From Thermoproteota archaeon (GTDB lineage: Archaea; Thermoproteota; Korarchaeia; Korarchaeales; Korarchaeaceae): 43,869 nt of DNA. A program made the position numbers and the translations under genes. Each line of letters opens with the position of its first letter. The stretch's first letter is position 1. The stretch lies in contig JAOZGN010000008.1 of the NCBI GenBank assembly GCA_027491555.1, positions 1-43,869 of the forward strand, read 5' to 3'. Below the pieces are notes generated by a model, which was not told where the DNA came from, ran no database searches, and saw only the letters and a list, made by a program, of their open reading frames with translations. This document shows, piece after piece, positions 38,637-43,869 of the stretch.

Positions 38637-39611
38637 GCGGCCGGCAACGGAGTCCCACCCGCCCTTCCTGAGCGGGATTCTCTCACCTTTCAGCTCCAGG
38701 AAGACCCCCTTACCGGCTTCGACCCTTCCGATCCTGATGAGCCTGTACCCCCGGGAGCGGAGCCCCTGCTCGACCCCCTCGTACATGCCGGAGTCGACGG
38801 ATACTGCCAGGTGAAACTCCTCTCCACCGTAGAACACCGCCTCTACCGGGTCAATGCCCTCCGATGACATGAAGTCGACCAGCTCAGGGTCCAGAGGCAG
38901 TTCGTCCACGACGATCCTCACTCCGCTGGCCCTGGCGATCGAGTCCAGCGTCTTGAACAGGCCGTCGCTGCTGTCGGCCGAGGCCCTGATCCCGTCGAGT
39001 GATCCCATGATCTTACCCTGCTCGATTGAGGCTCTTGGCTCATAGACGGCCCTTAGCGCCCTCTCTCTGATTTGATCAGGGGCGTCCATGCGGCCGAAGG
39101 CTATCCTGTACCCGAGCCACGTCCACCCGAAGGTCCCAGTGACGGCAATCACATCACCCGGCCTCGCGCCCCCCCTCGGTATAACCCGCCCCGCGGCCCT
39201 GCCCACGCCGATGCCGGTCATGACTATCTCACTCGAGGAGTCGACGTCCCCGCCCATGAGTCGGGCCCCCACCTCCCCGAGCCCCCACTCTATCCCCTGG
39301 GCCACCTCCTCGAGCTCCTCCCTCCCAAAGGAGCTGGGAACGCACATCGACAGGAAGAAGTACTCAGGCTCGGCCCCCTTGGCGGCAACGTCGGAGAAGG
39401 TCTGCACTACCACCTTCCTAGCCAGCCTGCGGAACCCCATGCCCGGCAGCAGATCCGCGCCGCGGGTCACCGTGTCGGCGTTCACCACGTAGGTTCCGTC
39501 GAGTTGGATGGCTGCAGCGTCGTCGACCCCTATAGGGAGGAGACCGTCCTTCACAGCCTGCCTGATCGAAGCCAGCCTGGAGATTATCTCGCCCTCGCTC
39601 AGGCCCTTCAC
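38631..39611 (-). CDS. thiL: Thiamine-monophosphate kinase
   Basis: 326 residues from the GTG at 39611, which has GGTGAG 3 nt before it. The frame is open a further 50 codons upstream, but that stretch is not ThiL-like and crosses the promoter. ThiL motifs are LPIGVDDAAAIQLDGTYVVN, ADTVTRGADLLPGM, RLARKVVVQTFSDVAAKGAE, LMGGDVDSSSEIVMTGIGVG, GDVIAVTGTFGWTWLGYRIA, and ASADSSDGLFKTLDSIARAS. The enzyme phosphorylates TMP to TPP with ATP. No other thiamine genes are adjacent. It diverges from the COG2403 GTPase gene. Confidence 0.93.
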   Translation of the reverse strand: MKGLSEGEIISRLASIRQAVKDGLLPIGVDDAAAIQLDGTYVVNADTVTRGADLLPGMGFRRLARKVVVQTFSDVAAKGAEPEYFFLSMCVPSSFGREELEEVAQGIEWGLGEVGARLMGGDVDSSSEIVMTGIGVGRAAGRVIPRGGARPGDVIAVTGTFGWTWLGYRIAFGRMDAPDQIRERALRAVYEPRASIEQGKIMGSLDGIRASADSSDGLFKTLDSIARASGVRIVVDELPLDPELVDFMSSEGIDPVEAVFYGGEEFHLAVSVDSGMYEGVEQGLRSRGYRLIRIGRVEAGKGVFLELKGERIPLRKGGWDSVAGRL

Positions 39612-39634
39612 GGGCTCACCAGGCGCGGCAGCAG

Positions 39635-39645
39635 CTAAAGATTTT
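39635..39645. promoter_or_regulatory. Weak shared TATA-like element, thiL / COG2403 GTPase
   Basis: CTAAAGATTTT is the only AT-rich part of the 70-nt gap. Its centre is about 29 nt from the thiL GTG and 42 nt from the ATG at 39682. It is a poorer TATA match than the other divergent promoters here. Inferred. Confidence 0.4.
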
Positions 39646-39681
39646 GAGCACTTCGCGCGGCCGCCGCGCCGGTGTCTCGCT

Positions 39682-41019
39682 ATGGGTGAGCGGGTTCGGC
39701 GAGTCGTGATCATGGGAGCCGCCGGCAGGGACTTCCACAACTTCAACGTATTCTTCAGGGACAATCCGGATTACAGGGTCGTCGCCTTCACCGCGGCGCA
39801 GCTCCCTGACATCTGGGGGAGGAAGTACCCCCCCGAGCTGGCCGGGAGCCTCTACCCCGACGGTATCCCCATACTCAGGGAGGAGGATCTGCCCGAGATA
39901 ATCAGAAGGGAGAAGGTTGACCTCGTGGTGTTCGCCTACAGCGATGTCTCCCACCAGTACCTGATGGAGAGGGCCGCCATAGCTCAAGCCGCCGGGGCCG
40001 ACTTCATGCTCTTAGGCCCCGAGAGTACCATGCTGAAGTCCAACAAGCCGGTAATCGCCGTGACGGCCGTCAGGACCGGCGCCGGCAAGAGCCCCACCAG
40101 CAGGAGAGTTGCCGCTATCCTGAAGGAAAGGGGACTTAGGGTCGCGGTGATAAGGCACCCGATGCCGTACGGTGACCTCAGGAAGCAGATAGTCCAGAGG
40201 TTCGCCTCTCTGGAGGACCTCGACAGGCACGAGTGCACCATCGAGGAGAGGGAGGACTACGAGCCCCACATCAAGATGGGCAACGTGGTGTTCGCGGGCG
40301 TCGACTACGAGAAGATCCTGAGGGAGGCCGAGAAGGAGGCCGACGTAATCCTCTGGGACGGCGGCAACAACGACTTCCCGTTCTACTTCCCCGACCTCTG
40401 GATCACCGTCGCCGATCCGCTCAGGGCGGGCCACGAGCTCACCTACTGGCCGGGATCCGTCAACGTGAGGGCTGCCGACGTAGTCATAATCAGCAAGGAG
40501 AACGTGGCCAGCGCCGACCAGATAGAGAGAGTGCGAAGCAACGTGATGAGTGTCAACCCCAGAGCTACCATAATCGAAGCCGCCATGCCCCTGACGGTCG
40601 ACGCCCCTGAGCTCATCAAGGACAAGAGGGTGCTGGTGGTCGAGGACGGACCCACGGTCACTCACGGCGAGATGGGCTACGGCGCAGGCTACATGGCCGC
40701 GAGGAGGTTCGGCGCCGCCGAGATCGTGGACCCGAGGCCCTACGCTGTCGGCTCAATAAAGGAGACCTACCAGAAGTACACCCACCTCGGGCCCGTCCTC
40801 CCTGCGGTGGGCTACAGCGATCGCCAGATGAGGGAGCTCGAGGAGACCATCAACAACGCGGATGCCGACACGGTCATCTTGGGGACGCCCACAGACCTCA
40901 GCAGGTACCTGCGCATAGACAAGCCCGCGGTGCACGTAAGGTATGAGCTGCAGGAGATAGGCAGGCCGAACCTGGAGGACGTTATAGACGAGTTCCTCTC
41001 AAAGGTGGGCCTGAGGTGA
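39682..41019 (+). CDS. COG2403 GTPase / cyclic 2,3-diphosphoglycerate synthetase-like protein
   Basis: 445 residues from the ATG at 39682; the open frame extends upstream through antisense thiL and is not used. The N-terminal Rossmann-like domain starts VVIMGAAGRDFHNFNVFFRD and continues VVAFTAAQLPDIWGRKYPPE. The P-loop is VTAVRTGAGKSPTSRRVA (about 125-142), followed by VAVIRHPMPYGDL, ILWDGGNNDFPFYFPDLWIT and VEDGPTVTHGEMGYGAG. This is the COG2403 family, which includes the enzyme that closes 2,3-bisphosphoglycerate into cyclic 2,3-diphosphoglycerate, a thermoprotectant of hyperthermophiles. Direct coupling to pyruvate kinase two genes downstream fits a lower-glycolysis role. Substrate assignment is by family only. 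Confidence 0.83.
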   Translation: MGERVRRVVIMGAAGRDFHNFNVFFRDNPDYRVVAFTAAQLPDIWGRKYPPELAGSLYPDGIPILREEDLPEIIRREKVDLVVFAYSDVSHQYLMERAAIAQAAGADFMLLGPESTMLKSNKPVIAVTAVRTGAGKSPTSRRVAAILKERGLRVAVIRHPMPYGDLRKQIVQRFASLEDLDRHECTIEEREDYEPHIKMGNVVFAGVDYEKILREAEKEADVILWDGGNNDFPFYFPDLWITVADPLRAGHELTYWPGSVNVRAADVVIISKENVASADQIERVRSNVMSVNPRATIIEAAMPLTVDAPELIKDKRVLVVEDGPTVTHGEMGYGAGYMAARRFGAAEIVDPRPYAVGSIKETYQKYTHLGPVLPAVGYSDRQMRELEETINNADADTVILGTPTDLSRYLRIDKPAVHVRYELQEIGRPNLEDVIDEFLSKVGLR

Positions 41020-41020
41020 G

Positions 41021-41803
41021 GTGAACCCGTTGGAGGGCCGGAGGGAGCTGCGGATCTGGCGCCTGGCCTGGCCGGAGTTTGCGAACCTCCTAGGCGACAC
41101 GGACCTGGTGATACTGCCGGTGGGGGTCGTTGAGGCCCACGGCCCCCACCTACCGCTGGGCACAGACTTCATGCTGCCTGAGAGGCTGGCGCAAGACCTG
41201 GCGCCTAGGCTCAACGCGGCTGTGGCGCCTGCGATTCCCTACGGTGTGGTGGGCTCCCTCTCGGCCTACCCGGGCACCATGGGCATATCGCAGTCGACGC
41301 TGGAGTCACTCCTGTTTGAAGTCCTCAGGGCCCTCGCGGAGAACGGCTTCGACAGGGTCATCCTGATCAACGGGCACGGTGGGTCAGAGCACGTCGCAGC
41401 CATCAAGTCCGCCACGAGGCGCGCGTGGAGGGAGCTGGGAGTGAGGACCGTCGTCGTTCACTGGTGGATCTACGCCGAGACCCTCGCCAGGGAGTCGATA
41501 GGCGGGGGTCACGCAGCGGGCGTCGAGGCCGCCGCAGTGATGGCCACCTACCCCGACCTCGTGAAGACCCGCAGCCCGGCCAGGAGGGAGGTCTACAGGA
41601 TCCGCGAGGGCATAGAACCCTTCCCCGCGCCTGGGTCCGTCCTCCTCTACAGGGACCAGCCTGCCGATGTCCCTGACGAGGAGGCCTCGCGGGAGTTTTA
41701 CTCCAGGCTCTTGGATAGCCTGGCCGCCGAGCTTGAGATGGTGCTGGACGGCTGGGACTACCAGGAGATCCCGATCGGTGAGGAGCTTGAGGAAGAGGGC
41801 TAA
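41021..41803 (+). CDS. Creatininase family amidohydrolase
   Basis: 260 residues. The GTG start is separated from the preceding stop by one base. Creatininase-family metal motifs are PVGVVEAHGPHLPLGTDFML (Glu, His, Asp), VILINGHGGSEHVAAI and GGGHAAGVEAAAVMA. Members hydrolyse cyclic amides or formamides (creatininase, MftE, ArfB FAPy deformylase, 3-dehydro-scyllo-inosose hydrolase), so the name does not define the substrate. Its position between the COG2403 gene and pyruvate kinase, in one operon with overlaps, is unusual and gives no obvious substrate. The 3' end overlaps the pyruvate kinase start by 17-26 nt. Confidence 0.85.
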   Translation: MNPLEGRRELRIWRLAWPEFANLLGDTDLVILPVGVVEAHGPHLPLGTDFMLPERLAQDLAPRLNAAVAPAIPYGVVGSLSAYPGTMGISQSTLESLLFEVLRALAENGFDRVILINGHGGSEHVAAIKSATRRAWRELGVRTVVVHWWIYAETLARESIGGGHAAGVEAAAVMATYPDLVKTRSPARREVYRIREGIEPFPAPGSVLLYRDQPADVPDEEASREFYSRLLDSLAAELEMVLDGWDYQEIPIGEELEEEG

Positions 41804-43175
41804 GATCATTGCCACGCTGGGTCCCTCATCAGCTGACGAAGAGGCCGTCGCCGCCATGATGAGGGCAGGGGCCGACGCTTTCAGGGTGAACTTCTCACAC
41901 GGGAGCGAGGAAGACTGGAAAAATTATGCCAAGGCAGTTAGGGGAGCCGAGCGCAGGCTGGGACGCTGGGTCGCATTGATAGGAGACCTGACGGGGCCGT
42001 CGGTCAGACTGGGCGACCTGGTCAAGCCGATCTACGTGAAGAGAGGGGAGGTCCTTGAGCTAAGAATGGCATATGAGTCAGACGGGGAGTACGTCCCCGT
42101 CCCTGTGGAGGAATTCTTCGACGGCGTGGAGGAGGGAGACGAGCTTCTCGTGGACGAGGGAAGGGTTAGGCTGAGGGTCCTGGAGGTAGGCGTAGATCGA
42201 GTAAGGGCGCAGGCCGTCGTTGATGGTGTTATCAAGTCCAGAAAGAGCTTGGCGATATTCGGCAAGGAGCTCGACATCCCGACGTTCACGGAGCGAGACG
42301 CCCGCTGCGTGGAGTTTGCGATTGAGCATGGCTTCGACTACATTGCCATGAGCTTCGTCCGCGCCGGCGCCGACGTGAGGCTTCTCAGGGACTTTTTGGC
42401 AGGCAGAGGCGGGGAGGAGGTAAAGGTGATCTCGAAGATAGAGACCAAGGCCGGGGTCGAGAGGCTCGAGGAGATAGCTAAGGAGTCCGACGCGATCATG
42501 GTGGCAAGGGGAGACCTAGGGAACTTCTTCCCCCTGGAAGAGATACCTCAACTTCAGAGGAGGATTATCAACGTGTCGCTGAACCTCGGGAGACCGGTGA
42601 TCATAGCCACGCAGCTGCTCGAGAGCCTGATGTACAGTCCCGTGCCCACGAGGAGCGAGGTAGTTGATGTCATGGTGGCTGTTAGGGAAGGTGTGGACGC
42701 GCTCATGCTAGCGGGAGAGACTGCGGCGGGCAGGTACCCAGTTGAGGCCGTCAGGTGGATGAGGCGGATAATCGAGCGGACGGAGTACGAGCAGCGGCCA
42801 GCAGAGCGTGGGTACTACGGGGCAGAGAGCCTGTACGACAGGTTTGCCAGGGGGATCGCGCTCTTGGCAGAAAGCCTCGGGGCGAAGATAGCCGTCTACA
42901 CCAGGAGCGGGCGGACCGCAGCCAGGATATCCCGGTATAGGCCACCAACCGATATTCATGCTGGCTCGAGCAGCGAGCGCGTGGCAAGGCAGCTCTCAAT
43001 CCTCTGGGGAGTCTCTCCCATTGTGCTAGATCGGTTAAAGAGCAGGGAGGAGGCTCTGGAGGCGCTCATTTCGAAGCTGCGGGAGGAAAGAGAGGTCTCC
43101 TTCGGTGACATCGTTGTAGTAGCATACGGCATAAGAGAGGGGGCCACGGAGGTCGTCAGAATAGTTCAGGTGTGA
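41787..43175 (+). CDS. pyk: Pyruvate kinase
   Basis: 462 residues from the TTG at 41787, which follows GGTGAGG by 3 nt; a GTG at 41778 is the alternative. The frame upstream is open but is the creatininase gene in another phase. Motifs are AKIIATLGPSS, FRVNFSHG, DLTGPSVRLG (Thr where many enzymes have Lys/Gln), VISKIETKAGVERLEEI with the catalytic Lys-Glu, IMVARGDLG, IATQLLESLMYSPVPTRSEV and ALMLAGETAAGRYPVEAV. The B-domain is about 70-170, and the C-terminal domain is present. It converts phosphoenolpyruvate and ADP to pyruvate and ATP. Last gene of the COG2403-creatininase-pyk operon. Confidence 0.95.
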   Translation: MRKRAKIIATLGPSSADEEAVAAMMRAGADAFRVNFSHGSEEDWKNYAKAVRGAERRLGRWVALIGDLTGPSVRLGDLVKPIYVKRGEVLELRMAYESDGEYVPVPVEEFFDGVEEGDELLVDEGRVRLRVLEVGVDRVRAQAVVDGVIKSRKSLAIFGKELDIPTFTERDARCVEFAIEHGFDYIAMSFVRAGADVRLLRDFLAGRGGEEVKVISKIETKAGVERLEEIAKESDAIMVARGDLGNFFPLEEIPQLQRRIINVSLNLGRPVIIATQLLESLMYSPVPTRSEVVDVMVAVREGVDALMLAGETAAGRYPVEAVRWMRRIIERTEYEQRPAERGYYGAESLYDRFARGIALLAESLGAKIAVYTRSGRTAARISRYRPPTDIHAGSSSERVARQLSILWGVSPIVLDRLKSREEALEALISKLREEREVSFGDIVVVAYGIREGATEVVRIVQV

Positions 43176-43442
43176 TTAGGCGAATCTGACTTTGGAGGAT
43201 AATTCTCGAAATCCCTCCACTGCGAGGCATCTCACGCTGTAGGAGCGCCTCCTCCGAGATAGCTTGGTGGTTGTCCTGCCGTACTGTAAATTTTCTTCAA
43301 CAGACTTTACGAGGAGCCTGTCGATCGAGAGAGCCTAGTTCAAGCCTCGAACTTCTTAGTCGATTAACATAGGATACCGAATTTGAGTATCACCAACAGA
43401 CTTGGTTGATGAGACTCAGCGTGCATCAAATAGAGATCTAGG

Positions 43443-43495
43443 CGGCCGTTGAACACCTCAGATTGGTGTTGAAAGATTCAATTAGTTAACGGCCG
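43443..43495. repeat. Nested inverted repeats with three-way-junction-like layout
   Basis: The outer stem CGGCCGTT (43443-43450) pairs with AACGGCCG (43488-43495), 8 bp perfect. Inside are AACACC/GGTGTT (43452-43457 with 43465-43470, loop TCAGATT) and TTGAA/TTCAA (43469-43473 with 43477-43481, loop AGA). The inner two share two bases, so one shortens by a pair if both form. On the plus strand a TTTTTT run begins 9 nt downstream, as in a terminator. On the minus strand the nearby TATA box would start a transcript at about this element. Confidence 0.6.
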
Positions 43496-43512
43496 ATTAG
43501 TGCTTTTTTGGC

Positions 43513-43522
43513 CTTTAAATAT
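43513..43522. promoter_or_regulatory. TATA-like element in the noncoding region
   Basis: CTTTAAATAT reads as a good TATA box on both strands. Plus-strand initiation would be near 43544, with no ORF following. Minus-strand initiation would be near 43491, at the edge of the nested inverted repeat. Candidate promoter of a noncoding RNA; inferred. Confidence 0.42.
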
Positions 43523-43700
43523 CGGCTAGTCATGGATATTAATCTCTCCAGTATTCTCCCATACAATATCGCAATGTGTTCGTGCGAGAGCGCCCTCCGA
43601 TCGACGATTCAATTTCGGTGTGAAGACTATGGGCCCAGTTACCTCCTCCCAATTTTGCAATCGACGAACAAGTTCATCTATGGAAGTATGATGCGAAGAG

Positions 43701-43711
43701 CTTAAATATAG
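43701..43711 (+). promoter_or_regulatory. TATA box of the histone gene
   Basis: CTTAAATATAG is centred about 77 nt upstream of the histone ATG. A start site 26-27 nt downstream (about 43732) coincides with the base of the leader hairpin, giving an mRNA whose 5' end is folded. Inferred. Confidence 0.6.
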
Positions 43712-43730
43712 CAGTCCTTCTTACTAATCA

Positions 43731-43750
43731 GGCCCCGTGAAACCGGGGTC
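43731..43750 (+). promoter_or_regulatory. 5'-terminal hairpin in the histone mRNA leader
   Basis: GGCCCCG (43731-43737) pairs with CGGGGTC (43744-43750), 7 bp including one G-U, with loop TGAAAC. It sits at the predicted 5' end of the transcript, about 18 nt before the ribosome-binding sequence GGGGGTG (43769-43775). It could stabilise the mRNA or control translation; the function is not known. Confidence 0.5.
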
Positions 43751-43782
43751 AAGGTGTAACAGGATATAGGGGGTGTATGTAT

Positions 43783-43869
43783 ATGCCTCAGAGGTCTGCC
43801 AAGCACCTGCCCCTGGCTCCGGTCTACCGGATAATCAAGGAGGCCGGCGCCGAGAGGGTGAGCGACGCC
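43783..43869 (+). CDS. Archaeal histone, partial (cut by window end)
   Basis: 29 residues before the window ends, without a stop. AKHLPLAPVYRIIKEAGAER followed by VSDA matches helix 1 and the first loop of archaeal HMf-type histones (LPxAPVxRIIRKAGAERVS). The protein should dimerise and wrap DNA. ATG at 43783 has GGGGGTG 7 nt upstream; another ATG two codons before is also possible. Together with eS25 it argues against Sulfolobales (which mostly lack histones) and for a histone-bearing TACK lineage. Confidence 0.88.
   Translation, partial: MPQRSAKHLPLAPVYRIIKEAGAERVSDA

Larger units (their letters stand above)
43176..43782. other. 600-nt AT-rich noncoding region upstream of histone gene
   Basis: This is the only gap above 300 nt in the window. 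I find no recognisable protein; the single short frame (from 43508) has no family look. Composition is lower in GC than the genes (43501-43560 is about 38% GC). It contains a nested inverted repeat (43443-43495) followed by six T (43504-43509), a bidirectional TATA-like CTTTAAATAT (43513-43522), a second TATA box (43701-43711) and a leader hairpin (43731-43750). One or more noncoding RNAs are plausible, but I recognise no RNase P, SRP, rRNA or box C/D signature. Confidence 0.6.

Noticed and set aside
39508..39681. 58-codon upstream extension of the COG2403 GTPase
   Set aside because: It is the antisense of thiL, and family homology begins at VVIMGAAGRDF, just after the ATG at 39682.
39612..39764. 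51-codon upstream extension of thiL
   Set aside because: It crosses the divergent promoter and antisense coding sequence; the GTG at 39611 has a good GGTGAG site.
41667..41786. 40-codon upstream extension of pyruvate kinase
   Set aside because: It is the creatininase gene in another phase; pyruvate kinases begin close to RAKIIATLGPSS.
43508..43705. 65-codon open frame in the noncoding region
   Set aside because: No ribosome-binding site, composition unlike the neighbouring genes, and no recognisable motif; its start overlaps the TATA box.
1..43869. CRISPR arrays, insertion sequences, prophage or toxin-antitoxin genes
   Set aside because: I saw no regularly spaced direct repeats, transposase or integrase motifs, or typical VapBC/RelBE pairs. 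The only mobile element is the RadA intein.

Overview
The window comes from an archaeal chromosome. It carries RadA, histone, ribosomal proteins L12/P1 and eS25, a nurA-herA-mre11-rad50 operon, an aCPSF2-type nuclease, PAC2 proteins and an archaeal-type alanyl-tRNA synthetase, plus many TATA-like boxes about 27 nt upstream of start codons (leaderless genes). eS25 and the rpl12-alaS linkage suggest the TACK branch. With a histone gene, heavy use of AGG arginine codons and roughly 60% GC, a thermophilic Korarchaeota-like lineage is my best guess, but this is tentative. Coding density is very high: most neighbours overlap or lie within 30 nt, and several convergent pairs overlap at their stops.

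Layout. 1-2.3 kb: tRNA-Arg(UCU) diverging from a secreted, membrane-anchored surface protein. 2.3-7.2 kb: rpl12, alaS, a DUF434 protein and mtnA. 7.2-10.1 kb (minus): a GIY-YIG/HAD fusion, glyoxylate reductase and an Ogg-type glycosylase. 10.1-13.9 kb: radA split by a 510-residue intein in its P-loop, a small ubiquitin-fold sulfur carrier and a TtuA/NcsA tRNA thiolase. 13.9-16.1 kb: PAC2, PadR-like and DUF354 genes. 16.1-18.3 kb: a CoA-disulfide-reductase-like flavoprotein diverging from a second PAC2. 18.3-25.6 kb (minus): nurA-herA-mre11-rad50 followed by hsp20. 25.7-30.6 kb: an ADP-forming acyl-CoA synthetase alpha-like protein, a TldD/TldE pair and a nucleoside phosphorylase. 30.7-33.6 kb: PspA with a membrane-anchored winged-helix protein, a MetRS-beta tRNA-binding protein and aCPSF2. 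33.6-37.5 kb: COG2108 radical SAM, cysteine-less TusA-like, RimI, site-2 protease, CoA-binding protein and eS25. 37.5-43.2 kb: a cyclophilin-like protein coupled to a metal-site-less MBL-fold protein, thiL, then a COG2403 GTPase/cDPG synthetase, a creatininase-family protein and pyruvate kinase. 43.2-43.8 kb: a 600-nt AT-rich noncoding stretch with structured inverted repeats and two strong TATA boxes. The window ends in the start of a histone gene.

Themes. (1) Nearly every divergent gene pair is separated by one TATA-like element, in several cases 26-28 nt from both start codons, which implies bidirectional leaderless promoters. (2) Three proteins of recognisable families lack their defining catalytic or conjugating residues: the TusA-like protein (Cys to Ser), the MBL-fold protein (metal ligands gone) and the sulfur carrier (no terminal Gly-Gly). 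(3) Possible RNA-level structure appears in the aCPSF2 leader, the histone leader and the 43.4-kb three-way-junction-like repeat. I see no CRISPR array, insertion sequence, prophage or rRNA. The strongest candidates for something undescribed are the pseudo-MBL/cyclophilin-like pair, the TusA-like/COG2108 pair and the PspA/winged-helix pair.
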